This document shows positions 1 to 8,912 of a stretch of DNA of 13,212 bases, one piece after another; within the stretch, counting starts at the first letter, position 1; each line of letters starts with the position of its first letter. The notes under the pieces were generated by a model. That model was given only the letters and a program-made list of their open reading frames with translations, was not told where the DNA came from and ran no database searches. The DNA lies in NCBI GenBank assembly GCA_019104905.1, contig JAHRXB010000220.1:1-13212 (forward strand), in the 5' to 3' direction. This DNA is from Bdellovibrio sp. (GTDB lineage: Bacteria > Bdellovibrionota > Bdellovibrionia > Bdellovibrionales > Bdellovibrionaceae). A program made the translations under genes and the position numbers.

Positions 1-458
1 ACGACTCTGATATTCGAGAGCTGTTAAAACACTTCCTCAAAGAATTCGTCGATGAGATTGTTGAAGCCGAAAATGGGGCGGCCGCCCTTGAGTACGTTAA
101 AGAGCAAGAGTTTGACACCATTCTTTCAGATATTGAAATGCCTCAGATGAACGGCCTTAAGTTCCTTGCTTATGTTCGTTCTTTGGGACAAATGACGCCC
201 TTCGTGGTTCTCACGGCTCATGGCGATCACTCACGTGCGCTTGAAGCACTTTCTCTTGGTGCCTTTGATTTCATTACGAAAGACTCAAAAAGAAAAGTGG
301 TCATTGAAAGTGTCTGCGCAGCTCTTAAGTTCGGTCGAGAGATGAAATCTTCAAAGAACGACCCCGTGCGCTCAACTCATCTGCGCAAAGTCTATGCAGA
401 TATGTCGAAGTCTTCCGAGATGCGCTTGCGGAAAATTATTGAAGGCCTGTCGTCCTAA
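1..458 (+). CDS. Single-domain response regulator (receiver domain), 5' end outside window
   Basis: A CheY-like receiver domain of a two-component or phosphorelay system, probably cytoplasmic. The reading frame is open from position 3 to the left edge, so the ATG at 138 is internal and the true start is upstream. Visible motifs in order: an acidic start DSDIRELL, the phospho-acceptor Asp in ILSDIEMPQMNG (codon at 129-131), the switch Thr in VVLTAHG (213-215) and the conserved Lys in FITKD (279-281). If the Asp sits near residue 52-55, as is usual, about ten residues are missing. After the receiver comes a charged helical tail of about 45 residues (from CAALKFGREM to the end) with no output domain I recognise. 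It may therefore act by protein-protein contact or phosphotransfer. The partner kinase is not in the window. The family is certain; the role is unknown. Confidence 0.9.
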   Translation, partial: DSDIRELLKHFLKEFVDEIVEAENGAAALEYVKEQEFDTILSDIEMPQMNGLKFLAYVRSLGQMTPFVVLTAHGDHSRALEALSLGAFDFITKDSKRKVVIESVCAALKFGREMKSSKNDPVRSTHLRKVYADMSKSSEMRLRKIIEGLSS

Positions 459-478
459 TATTGACGACTTTGTTTTTT
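449..478 (+). terminator. Rho-independent terminator overlapping the response regulator stop codon
   Basis: GTCGTC (449-454) pairs with GACGAC (463-468) across an 8-nt loop, followed by TTTGTTTTTT (469-478). The 6-bp stem is short, but the U-tract is good. The left arm lies in the last codons of the response regulator and its TAA lies in the loop. It probably separates the response regulator from the OsmC gene 30 nt downstream, although no good promoter for the latter is visible in that gap. Confidence 0.6.
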
Positions 479-508
479 GAGGCCATGGTATGACGGTAGG
501 AGTTGTCC

Positions 509-916
509 ATGGTCAAAATGTCTGCCCTCTATCAAGGCGAAAAACACTGCGAAATCACTCATGGGCCCTCAGGGGCTCACATTGCTACAGATGCGCCCAA
601 AGATAACAATGGCAAAGGCGAACTCTTTTCTCCCACCGATCTTGTCGGCGCGGCAACCGGAAGCTGTATGTTGACCGTGATGGCTATTGCCGCAGAAAAA
701 GACGGCGTTCAACTCAAAGGCTCTCGAGTGACGGTTGAAAAGGAAATGACCATAAATCCTCGCCGCATCAGCAAGCTTACTGTAGTTTTGCACCTTCCTC
801 AGAATGTTCCTCACGACTATCGCAAAAAGCTTGAGGGAATTGCTCTGACTTGCCCGGTGAAATTAAGTCTTCATCCGGACATTCAAATGCCCATCGTTTT
901 CCACTACGATATTTAA
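509..916 (+). CDS. OsmC/Ohr-family protein (thiol-dependent peroxidase-like)
   Basis: 135-residue OsmC-superfamily protein, normal length for the family. Members are cytoplasmic dimers that reduce organic hydroperoxides with a pair of cysteines. Both are present: C53 in LVGAATGSCMLTVMA, the helix-start cysteine of the family, and C115 in ALTCPVKLSLHPDI, the position usually written YCPVS. The C-terminal FHYDI matches the family's closing strand. I place the start at ATG 509 because AGGAG (498-502) lies 6 nt upstream; a TTG at 503 in the same frame would have no spacing, and ATG 518 is a less likely alternative. Within the superfamily it looks more like the YhfA/general OsmC branch than Ohr, which I infer from overall look only. 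Its TAA (914-916) directly abuts the stop of convergent pbpC, with no terminator between. Confidence 0.88.
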   Translation: MVKMSALYQGEKHCEITHGPSGAHIATDAPKDNNGKGELFSPTDLVGAATGSCMLTVMAIAAEKDGVQLKGSRVTVEKEMTINPRRISKLTVVLHLPQNVPHDYRKKLEGIALTCPVKLSLHPDIQMPIVFHYDI

Positions 917-2938
917 TTACTTTACCAAAACCTGGATGGTCTTCATCAGCTTGCCTTCTTGATAAAGCTCAAAAGTATGGCGCCCCAAAGTGGGCGTCCA
1001 CAAATAAGGGCCTTGCACAGCAATCTTCTTTTTTTTATCAATCTGCCACGACCAACCTGAAGATCTGGGAACTTCGACAAGTAAAGGCATTCTTTGATGT
1101 TCCTCAGGGATCGATGGGTCCAAGGCTAAAATCATTCCATCTTGAGGATACAACACCCGTGCTTGGGGATATGTCTCTGGGTTCGCCTCCCCCGGCGACG
1201 AGGCCAATAAATCGCGAGCGGGCATTTTTACAGGAAACCGCTCCTGCAATCTCTCCATCACCTTCTTCCAAATCGGAGCCGCCCCGGTTATCCCCATAAC
1301 ATTCCACATCGGTTCACCGGAAAAATTTCCAACCCAAACACCCACAGTAAACTTCTCGTTAAATCCAACGCACCAATTGTCGCGCATGTCTTTGCTGGTG
1401 CCCGTCTTCACCGAAGTTCCGCTTAAAGACAATGACGAATCCAAACCAAAACCCAAAGATCGATTCTGCCCTTCGGATAAAATTTGTGCCACTTCCTGCG
1501 CGCTCTGTTCACTGAAAACCTGCCGAAACTGAGGTGGCGACGCCTCCTCCTGAAAACGGAGAGCTGAATACTTTCCGCTCAAAGCCAATGCCCGATAGCC
1601 TTGGGTTAGGTCTTCTAATGTCACGTCTGCCACACCCAATGCCAAAGCGGGACCGTAGTAGTCAGGATCTCGCAAATTTTGAAAATTCAATTCTTTAAGT
1701 TTACTCCAGAATGAATCATCGTTCAGAATCTTAAACACCTTCACCGCTGGCACATTTAAAGACGAGGCTAAGGCCGTTTTTACCGGAATCCATCCATAAA
1801 ACTGACGATCATGATTCTGAGGTTTATAAACACCTCGATCGAAAACGATATCGACGGCCGAATCTTCAATCCACGAATTGGCATGCAATATGTTTTTCTC
1901 AAACGCGGTCGCATACAAAAAAGGTTTGAGCGTCGAACCAGCTTGTCGAAATGCTTGAACACCATCAACATAACGATTCTTCTCTTGAGAAGTTCCCGTC
2001 ACATAAGCCCAGACCTCGCCGGTTTGATTCTCTATAACCAACACAGCTGCCTCATGAACATTCTGAGACTCAAGACTGCGGATCTGAGACTGCACCAGCT
2101 CTTGAGTATAAATCTGCAAACTCCGATCAAGACTCGTTCGCAGAGAGCCTGTCAATCCCGTCTTGCTCAGTCTCTGTGCTAAATGCAAAGCCCTTTGGTC
2201 TATCAGAGGGTTCAATCTTTTGTTTACAAGCTCCTTTGATAACACTTTGAAGTCTTCACAAAAGGACGGCTCCTGCCAACAGGCTCGCTCACTCCACTCT
2301 TGTCCATTTGCATTCGGTGAACGAATAAGAACTGCCAGAAGAGTCGACTCTTTTAAGGTCAAACCAGAGGGCATCTTATCAAACAAAGACCATGAGGCGC
2401 TGGCCAGTCCCAGATGCTCTCCGCGAAAGGGTGCTAAATTGAAATATGCCTCTAAGATTTGCGACTTCGTCCAGCTTGACTCCAAACGAGATACCGCAAG
2501 AATCTGCCGAAGCTTTCCCACCCAACCTTGATAGAGCGCCTTGTCCTCATGCAGAAGCTTCAAAAGCTGCATCGACAAAGTACTGCCGCCTCGAGGGGAA
2601 TTCCTGAAAAATCTTTGATAAACGCTAGCTCCTAACGCTGAGACATCCACTCCCGCGTGATTAAAGAAATTTTTATCCTCTGATTTAAGGAGGGCCTCAA
2701 TGAAAGCCGGAGACACCTCGCGCAGACTCACCCAAGAAAAAGATCGTTCGTGACTATTTTGTCGCCACTGATGAAGCGGTTTCCCCTCGCGATCCAAGAG
2801 AAACAGTTCTGACGTTCTATAAGATCTTTGCGTCTGCTCATAAGAGAGCACCTCAGGAAGAGAGCCGTGCAAATAGCCTCCGGCGAACCCTCCCCAAGCA
2901 ACAAAACATGCCAGCGCAAAACTTGTCTTTCTTATCAT
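917..2938 (-). CDS. pbpC: Penicillin-binding protein 1C (bifunctional transglycosylase/transpeptidase)
   Basis: Class A PBP of the PBP1C type, 673 residues (E. coli PbpC is about 770), anchored in the inner membrane by an N-terminal segment (about residues 5-24) and acting in the periplasm on peptidoglycan. The GT51 glycosyltransferase domain (about 45-215) shows catalytic E87 in SEDKNFFNHAGVD, GGSTLSMQ (117-124) and ILEAYFNLAPFRG. The transpeptidase domain (about 290-570) shows SxxK as STLK (S335), SxN as SLN (393-395) and KTG (511-513), so both active sites look intact. The C-terminal 85 residues fit the BiPBP_C domain typical of PBP1C. I chose ATG 2938 because it overlaps the upstream gene's stop as TAATG, implying translational coupling; an in-frame ATG at 2953 would add five residues. 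Pairing with a bacterial alpha-2-macroglobulin is the classical arrangement of this family. Confidence 0.95.
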   Translation of the reverse strand: MIRKTSFALACFVAWGGFAGGYLHGSLPEVLSYEQTQRSYRTSELFLLDREGKPLHQWRQNSHERSFSWVSLREVSPAFIEALLKSEDKNFFNHAGVDVSALGASVYQRFFRNSPRGGSTLSMQLLKLLHEDKALYQGWVGKLRQILAVSRLESSWTKSQILEAYFNLAPFRGEHLGLASASWSLFDKMPSGLTLKESTLLAVLIRSPNANGQEWSERACWQEPSFCEDFKVLSKELVNKRLNPLIDQRALHLAQRLSKTGLTGSLRTSLDRSLQIYTQELVQSQIRSLESQNVHEAAVLVIENQTGEVWAYVTGTSQEKNRYVDGVQAFRQAGSTLKPFLYATAFEKNILHANSWIEDSAVDIVFDRGVYKPQNHDRQFYGWIPVKTALASSLNVPAVKVFKILNDDSFWSKLKELNFQNLRDPDYYGPALALGVADVTLEDLTQGYRALALSGKYSALRFQEEASPPQFRQVFSEQSAQEVAQILSEGQNRSLGFGLDSSLSLSGTSVKTGTSKDMRDNWCVGFNEKFTVGVWVGNFSGEPMWNVMGITGAAPIWKKVMERLQERFPVKMPARDLLASSPGEANPETYPQARVLYPQDGMILALDPSIPEEHQRMPLLVEVPRSSGWSWQIDKKKKIAVQGPYLWTPTLGRHTFELYQEGKLMKTIQVLVK

Positions 2939-5900
2939 TAAAAAACCGTCCATTTGCTTTCGGGCAGCTCACCAAAAAGATCGGGACTGTACATCGCTTC
3001 AACGCGGGAAACTGGTAAAACATAAGTTCCAGCCTGATTAAAACGAATTGTATACTCGACCACCTCTTCACCGCGAAACCAAGAGTAGTAAAACCGAATC
3101 AGTTCTTCTTTTCTTTCCACGGCCGTCGACCAGCTACTTTGTAGAACGCTGGCCCCGACAGGAATAGGATCTTCAATAGCAACCCAAGTCTGCGGAGCCG
3201 CGGTTTTAATTTTTAGTTGCACTTTCGCTACGTCTCCCACGCTCCAAACGCCCGCTTTCTTTTGTTCGACAGGAGTTACTGTTTTCTCAATTGAAAATCC
3301 GGCAAAGGTTGGTTTTGTAACAGGGACTGAGACTTTCGCCGAAACTGTGATCCACGGCTTTCCGACACCCTCTTGGCGCCATTTCAACTGACTCTCTGGT
3401 GACGACCACGGTAACTCCATGACCGCAGAGGATCCCTTAGCCCAGTCATGTTGCACTGTTTTGGCTCCGAGCTCTGCCACGAAAGTACCTTGTACCTTCT
3501 CTTTTCCGTAAGCCTCTTGCACTTTCTTCATGACAATACTGCCCCAGGCGTTGTCCGTCGTTAGATACCATGACCCATTATGTTGCCGCGCTAGAACCCC
3601 TTGATACAATCGAGGTGTATCATTTTTCCATTGAGTCTGATTCAGAGTCGCCAGGATTAAACGAAGAATGGCTCCTTCCGAGTCTCTCATCATCCAAGGC
3701 ATCGCCTCCATCTTTTCATCTTTCAGCTGCAAACGTTTGGCGGAAAAATAGAAGCGACTTCGTAAAAGAGCTTCGATCTCGGAAATCTTTTTTTCTCTCT
3801 GTGGAATATTTTTTTCCCAAAGATGAATCTGATACCACTCCACCAAAGAGTAGAGCGGCCACTGAGTCCCCTGAAAATCCAATGACGTTAATAAATCAAT
3901 ATTCAAGCGACGATATCTTGAAAGCGCCTCAAAGACTGTTACCTTTTTAAGGGTTTCATCAGCCCGGCTCACGTCGACTTCTTCTTTAAGTTTACCTTCG
4001 GCATAAAGACTTAAAGCCTCAAGCAAACGACTCTCATTTTCTTCCCGGAACTGAAAACCCGATTCATGGGCGATATTTAGAACGTAGGCAGTGAGATTGA
4101 CATTGCCCACTGAGTTAGAATTTGGGAAATAGCGAAGCAACCCGTTTCCGTCCATGTAAGTGTTCAGTTTTTCTTCCAATCGCAACCACATTTTTTTGTC
4201 CTGAAGAGAGATCGCTCTAGAGACAAGCTGCTCAAGACAAGTGTAATCGTAATTTTTCCAGAACTCTTTCATCCCGACCTGAGATCCTCCAAGTCCCGTG
4301 CTCAGTTCGAACACCACAGAACTTTTATTGGGTTCCGCGTCCTGTGGCGCTGTCAGTGCCAGGCTTTTAAAATCAGGCCAGGAGCCCCATTCGCTCTGAT
4401 AAACGCGTGCCACGCGCAGAGGTAAAACTGTCTGCACCTTTTTGATTTCGTCCAGAACCTTTCCTTGGTAATTTTTTGCGGTCAGGACATATTCCAAAAC
4501 ATCGACCGAAGGAACTTGAACTCTCCATTGAATCTCTTTGGCCTCTCCAGGATTCAAACGAATCTTCTGATCTTCTTGACCTGCCATTTTTGGATTCATT
4601 CTTAAACTCAACTGCACCTCTTGAGTTTGGGCAGAGGCATTTCTGACTGTGAATCCAGTCATAAAAACATCCCCTTCACGAACCACCTTGGAAAGTCCCG
4701 GCAGAATCATCAGGTCTTGCGAACTTTGTATCGAAGTCCAACCATTTCCAAATTGATCCGCCCCTTGTTGAGCAATCGCAACGATCCGAAAACTGGTCGT
4801 TGAGTCATTCAAAGGAACCTCGACGCGAGCCTCTCCGCGACTATCTAAAGTGATGGAAGGATTCCAGTATAAAAGAGTATCAAAAAGTTCTCGACGAAGA
4901 GCGCCTCCCCCATCACCTCCGATAGGCAAAGCCTTTAAACCAAAGTGACGCTTACCTATCACCAAGGTTTGAGCCGTCGCCATTTCCACAGTGTGAGGAC
5001 GAAGTCTCATCATCGCCTTGAGAAGATCCCAGGACTCATTTTCACGAAGCTCCAAAAGGCCCTCATCGACAGCCACCAGGGTGACTTCGCCTCGCGCTGC
5101 GGGACGACCGTGGGCATCGCTCACACTCACTGTGACGACGGCCCGTTGCCGAGCTTTATATGTTTTACGATCCGTATTAACTGAGACCTTAAGTGCATTT
5201 TCTTTCCAACCGACCTTGAGATTGGCCATTCCCAACTTAAACGCTGGCTTACCTAGATCAACCAAGGCTGTCGGCTTGGGGTCACTGAGGCGACCACGAA
5301 TCGCAAAGGCTGAAATGACAACATTGGGTGCGTACTCTTTTTTAATTGGCACCTTGATGACCGGACGATCTCCCTGAACGTCGACAATTTCTGACGACAG
5401 CACCGAGTCCCTCTCGACAGTCACCAGAACTTTCGAAGTTGGAAACGGAGTTCGCAACTGCAACTCCGCCACATCTCCGGGCTCATAGGCCTTCTTGAAG
5501 GGGATCAAATCAGCACGATCATTGTCTTCAGAACCAAACCACTGACGTTCTCCCGGCTTCACAATCCATTGATTCACGTTTGCATAACTCTCATGACCTT
5601 GAGAATCTTTTGTTGAAACCACTGCTAATACGGATCCTGCGATTTTCGACTTACCCATACAGCTAAATAGACCCTGGGCATTGGTTTCACCGCGGCACAG
5701 TTCACCCACTTTGCGAAACTCTCTAAAATCCTCGTAGGCATAAAAGCCTCCCACCAGGCGCTTTCTGTGGGAATAGTAGCGGCTGGTATAGAGATCCACC
5801 TGAACTTTTTGATTTTTAACCGGGTTCTGATTGAGGTCTAAAGCCACAACCTCAAATTCGACGAGATCCGGGGTGGCCCACCAAGATTTTGATTTGATAC

Positions 5901-8391
5901 CCAGAACAACAGAGGACGGCCACATCGCGAAGGAGCGAATAGCCGTCTGAATCTCTCCATTCGGATCTTTGAATTCGACTTCCGTTCTTAACTTCTGCGG
6001 ACCCGTTCCATATTTTAAGTTCTTAAGGGGCATCTCTGCGCCCCCTTTTTGATCCAACTCAAAGTTTTCCACGCCACTTTGAGGAATATAACGAGCCCCT
6101 TCATCTTCACCCGATCTAAAAAGCCCTTCCTTGACCGTTCCGTTCGCAAATGAAAAATCTTGTAGCTCCTCATCTTGCGCAAAGAAACTGCTGGGCTCCA
6201 CACTCCATCTCATCTTCATCGCAAGACGAGACGCCGGTCCTCCGGCAAAGTAAGTCCCCGAAACTTGAACAGGCACCGTTTTTTCCAAAACATAAGAAGG
6301 AGATTGAGAGTTCAAGCGCACTTGAATCAAAGGAACTCGAAAACTTTCCACAGAAAATCCACCGACGGGAAGAGACAGGGCGGGCTTCTCCTTTTCCAAA
6401 ACTAAACTCCAATGGCCCATTTTAATGCCGGGAGGCAAACTCCACTTCAGTAAAGCAGTCCCTTTTTGTTTGTTCCACTTCAGAGGCACTTTGAAAGACT
6501 GCAAACCCGAATCATGAGACAACAAGATATTTGAAGGCCACTCCATCTCCGACGGCAATACCAGGCCCTGGCTTTGAGTTTTTCTTAGGATAATTTTTGC
6601 TGAAAGAACTTCTTCCGGCTTAAAAAGAGTTCGATCTAGAATCGCATGAGCAATAAGGGGTGAGGCGTAATCTGCTGTCCCAAGTTGATATCGCCACGAC
6701 TCAATTCCACGATTCCAAGAAGAGTGCGTGAAGCTAAAATCCTGGTCTTTTTCAGCAACCGCAAAAAAACCATCATAAAACGAGGACTCACTGCGCGTAG
6801 ACCATTCATTGAGAGGCTTCTTAAAATGAAAGTGAACCAAACCCTTGTTGTCAGTGACACCTCGAGACACCTCGTTACCTTGAACATCATAAAGTTTCAC
6901 CTGAGCCTGTGAAACAGTTTGCGCGTTCTTTAATTCTGTCACCCACACCCAGGCCTCCTGGTTGGTGTGTTTCAGATGCACTGCTAAATTTGTAACTAAA
7001 GCCGCCGCTCGCACATAATAAGGCGTCTTGCGTGCCAATAAGCTTTCCCCCAAAAGAGCGCTTTCCATCTCGACAATGTAGAAACCGGTTTTCTTTAGAG
7101 GAATACCCACGACTTCTGTGTCTGACGCCTTCAATGGTTTTTGCACTTGAATTTTTTGAGATGGAAGCTTCTTCAAGGTCGCAAGCCTTGTCACATCATA
7201 AGGACTTCTTTGAACCTCACTTAGACTATTTAGAATGTCTTTAAACTGTGAGGCCTTCCATTGCCCTGTCCATCCTATGAATTGTGTCTGAAGAGTTTTT
7301 TCAACTCGTCTTAGGGTGACAGGCAACGCCGCTTCCGGTCCGGCCTCAATAAGTCCAAAGTCCGAGGCAAATTTTAAAAGGGATGGCTGTTCTCCCGTTT
7401 TGACAATCAAAGGAAACTGACTCTTATTAGAAAGAGTTCGTCCTTCTTCGTCTTTAAGGTCTGACGGCAGGAACAACTTGAATTCCGCGTTGGGCAAAAA
7501 AGGACCCTTAAACTCCAGGTAAGAAATACTGTCTTGAGTCGCCAAGTCCTCTAGTCCCGATGGGGCCATTCTCTTTTTGTCTTTGTTTTCTAAATAAATA
7601 TTTTTCGCGTCTTTTAGAGAAATAGCAGAAGTAAATGAAAGACGCATTCCCAACAATGGCACACAAGGTTTTCCTGGGCCTTCGCGATCGCAGCTAAAAT
7701 CAGCCTTAAAGGGCTCAGCCACCGTAAATTCTAACACTTCGTCTGCGGGAGAAGAAAACCCCGAAACAGACTGAACTTTCTTTCCCCAAATAAAACTGAC
7801 GCGGGCCCCGGGAGGCAAAGCTCTTTGCGCCTTGATAACGACAAAGTCTCCCTTAAAACTTTCTTTCTCATATCGATATTCATCTTCGGCCGCTGTTTTA
7901 ATTTTCTGAGCCGAGCTTCCCTCCAGCACCTCGATCGGAATACGATCCCCCAACCCCTCAACAACAAAATAAGCTCCTTCGAGCAAAGAAGGTATTTTTA
8001 CCGGGGCATCTAACATCAGCACAAAATTCTGCAAAGGATCGATCGGGCGGTATCGCATGGGAAAGGTTTCTTTGATATGAGGACCACCGGTATTAAAATG
8101 GTAACTCTTCCCCATCACGGTCACCGAACACGCACTCCCCCCAGGAAGAGCCTGCTTAAAGTCATAGACCCAATTCTTTGTATCTATCCAACGACCTTGG
8201 CCATCTTTAAAACAAGAGCTTTGCGCCGGTGCCTCTAGCTTAATGTCTCCAAAACGAACCATCGGGTGAGAAAACTCAATCCGCACCTGCTCAACAGACT
8301 TTACAAACCCTTGAGGCGTTAAGTTTTGTACCTGTACTTTTTCTTGAGCCATGGCCATAGAGAAGAAGAGTGCGCCAAGCATAGTGAACAT
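2938..8391 (-). CDS. Bacterial alpha-2-macroglobulin (YfhM-like), thioester-containing periplasmic protease trap
   Basis: 1817-residue alpha-2-macroglobulin-family protein, somewhat longer than E. coli YfhM (about 1650). The family inhibits proteases: cleavage of a bait region triggers a shape change and an internal Cys-Gln thioester bonds to the attacker. Visible here: a signal peptide (MFTMLGALFFSMAMA, likely cut before Q16); N-terminal macroglobulin-type beta domains; the central block VTLVAVDEGLLEL (about 1103), then a bait-like stretch to GGDGGG (1158-1163); the FRIVAIA block; the thioester motif CLEQ (C1385-Q1388, codon for C at 4239-4237) inside a helical thioester domain; and the terminal block VWSVGDVAKVQ...DPIPVGA. 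The start ATG 8391 has AAGGAG 8 nt upstream. It lacks the lipobox cysteine of YfhM, so it should be soluble in the periplasm. It lies 59 nt after dps and overlaps pbpC by one base. Confidence 0.95.
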   Translation of the reverse strand: MFTMLGALFFSMAMAQEKVQVQNLTPQGFVKSVEQVRIEFSHPMVRFGDIKLEAPAQSSCFKDGQGRWIDTKNWVYDFKQALPGGSACSVTVMGKSYHFNTGGPHIKETFPMRYRPIDPLQNFVLMLDAPVKIPSLLEGAYFVVEGLGDRIPIEVLEGSSAQKIKTAAEDEYRYEKESFKGDFVVIKAQRALPPGARVSFIWGKKVQSVSGFSSPADEVLEFTVAEPFKADFSCDREGPGKPCVPLLGMRLSFTSAISLKDAKNIYLENKDKKRMAPSGLEDLATQDSISYLEFKGPFLPNAEFKLFLPSDLKDEEGRTLSNKSQFPLIVKTGEQPSLLKFASDFGLIEAGPEAALPVTLRRVEKTLQTQFIGWTGQWKASQFKDILNSLSEVQRSPYDVTRLATLKKLPSQKIQVQKPLKASDTEVVGIPLKKTGFYIVEMESALLGESLLARKTPYYVRAAALVTNLAVHLKHTNQEAWVWVTELKNAQTVSQAQVKLYDVQGNEVSRGVTDNKGLVHFHFKKPLNEWSTRSESSFYDGFFAVAEKDQDFSFTHSSWNRGIESWRYQLGTADYASPLIAHAILDRTLFKPEEVLSAKIILRKTQSQGLVLPSEMEWPSNILLSHDSGLQSFKVPLKWNKQKGTALLKWSLPPGIKMGHWSLVLEKEKPALSLPVGGFSVESFRVPLIQVRLNSQSPSYVLEKTVPVQVSGTYFAGGPASRLAMKMRWSVEPSSFFAQDEELQDFSFANGTVKEGLFRSGEDEGARYIPQSGVENFELDQKGGAEMPLKNLKYGTGPQKLRTEVEFKDPNGEIQTAIRSFAMWPSSVVLGIKSKSWWATPDLVEFEVVALDLNQNPVKNQKVQVDLYTSRYYSHRKRLVGGFYAYEDFREFRKVGELCRGETNAQGLFSCMGKSKIAGSVLAVVSTKDSQGHESYANVNQWIVKPGERQWFGSEDNDRADLIPFKKAYEPGDVAELQLRTPFPTSKVLVTVERDSVLSSEIVDVQGDRPVIKVPIKKEYAPNVVISAFAIRGRLSDPKPTALVDLGKPAFKLGMANLKVGWKENALKVSVNTDRKTYKARQRAVVTVSVSDAHGRPAARGEVTLVAVDEGLLELRENESWDLLKAMMRLRPHTVEMATAQTLVIGKRHFGLKALPIGGDGGGALRRELFDTLLYWNPSITLDSRGEARVEVPLNDSTTSFRIVAIAQQGADQFGNGWTSIQSSQDLMILPGLSKVVREGDVFMTGFTVRNASAQTQEVQLSLRMNPKMAGQEDQKIRLNPGEAKEIQWRVQVPSVDVLEYVLTAKNYQGKVLDEIKKVQTVLPLRVARVYQSEWGSWPDFKSLALTAPQDAEPNKSSVVFELSTGLGGSQVGMKEFWKNYDYTCLEQLVSRAISLQDKKMWLRLEEKLNTYMDGNGLLRYFPNSNSVGNVNLTAYVLNIAHESGFQFREENESRLLEALSLYAEGKLKEEVDVSRADETLKKVTVFEALSRYRRLNIDLLTSLDFQGTQWPLYSLVEWYQIHLWEKNIPQREKKISEIEALLRSRFYFSAKRLQLKDEKMEAMPWMMRDSEGAILRLILATLNQTQWKNDTPRLYQGVLARQHNGSWYLTTDNAWGSIVMKKVQEAYGKEKVQGTFVAELGAKTVQHDWAKGSSAVMELPWSSPESQLKWRQEGVGKPWITVSAKVSVPVTKPTFAGFSIEKTVTPVEQKKAGVWSVGDVAKVQLKIKTAAPQTWVAIEDPIPVGASVLQSSWSTAVERKEELIRFYYSWFRGEEVVEYTIRFNQAGTYVLPVSRVEAMYSPDLFGELPESKWTVF

Positions 8392-8450
8392 ATCGAGGTC
8401 TCCTTGTTTCTCCTTCAGCTTCCCTGGGCATGGACTTCTCTGTCATCTGT

Positions 8451-8900
8451 TTATGCCCTATGACTACGAATCATCCAGGCGGACTTTTCATGGAACAAAA
8501 TCAGATCTTCGTAAATAACCATGGCATTCACATCCCCCGACTTTTCCGCTAGCTCGTGATGTTCTTTCAAACGCGCGGCCATTGATAGATGATCCTTATT
8601 TAGAATTTCCACCATCTGATGAGACGAGATCGCGTCCGCAGGAGCCTCGTCGATCAGAGATGTCTTTAAAAAGTCGCGAAAGCTTCCCGGGGATTTAACG
8701 CCATAGGTACGGATCGTTTCCGCCAAGCCATCCACTTTTTCCCCTAGACTCTTGTACTGCGACTCAAATAGATGATGTAAAGAAAAGAACAAAGGTCCTT
8801 CGACATTCCAATGGAAATTTTGCGTTTTTAGCATAAGAACATATTCTTCAGACAAGGTTTTAGATAAGGCCTGCACCGTCTTATTCGAGTTCGTATTCAT
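8451..8900 (-). CDS. dps: Dps-family miniferritin (iron-storing, DNA-protecting)
   Basis: 149-residue Dps protein. The family forms 12-subunit shells that oxidise Fe(II) with peroxide and store the iron, suppressing Fenton chemistry; some members also coat DNA. The ferroxidase residues at the subunit interface are all identifiable: H30 and W31 in NFHWNVEGP, H42 and E46 in SLHHLFESQ (Glu where E. coli has Asp), and D57 and E61 in VDGLAETI. The N-terminal tail (MNTNSNKT) is short and poor in lysine, so DNA binding of the E. coli type is not evident. ATG 8900 follows a strong GGAGGAG (8903-8909). Two AT-rich dyads upstream suggest control by a metal- or peroxide-sensing repressor (inference). 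The alpha-2-macroglobulin gene follows on the same strand after 59 nt with no convincing terminator, so read-through is possible. Confidence 0.93.
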   Translation of the reverse strand: MNTNSNKTVQALSKTLSEEYVLMLKTQNFHWNVEGPLFFSLHHLFESQYKSLGEKVDGLAETIRTYGVKSPGSFRDFLKTSLIDEAPADAISSHQMVEILNKDHLSMAARLKEHHELAEKSGDVNAMVIYEDLILFHEKSAWMIRSHRA

Positions 8901-8912
8901 AGCTCCTCCAAA

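Noticed and set aside
462..490. TTGACG (462-467) with ATGGTA (485-490) as an OsmC promoter
   Set aside because: The -35 would lie in the terminator stem and the -10 is poor; chance similarity is more likely.
850..1299. Long open frame on the plus strand opposite pbpC
   Set aside because: It overlaps fully conserved PBP1C coding sequence and part of the OsmC gene, has no ribosome site or recognisable domain, and is typical of an antisense shadow frame.
4600..7300. Several plus-strand frames of 60-126 codons inside the macroglobulin gene
   Set aside because: All lie antisense to an uninterrupted, domain-supported 1817-codon gene and show no independent coding features.
8426..8458. Inverted repeat GGGCAT...ATGCCC between dps and the macroglobulin gene as a terminator
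   Set aside because: Only 6 bp with a 21-nt loop and no U-tract; it does not make a convincing terminator, so I left the two genes as possibly cotranscribed.
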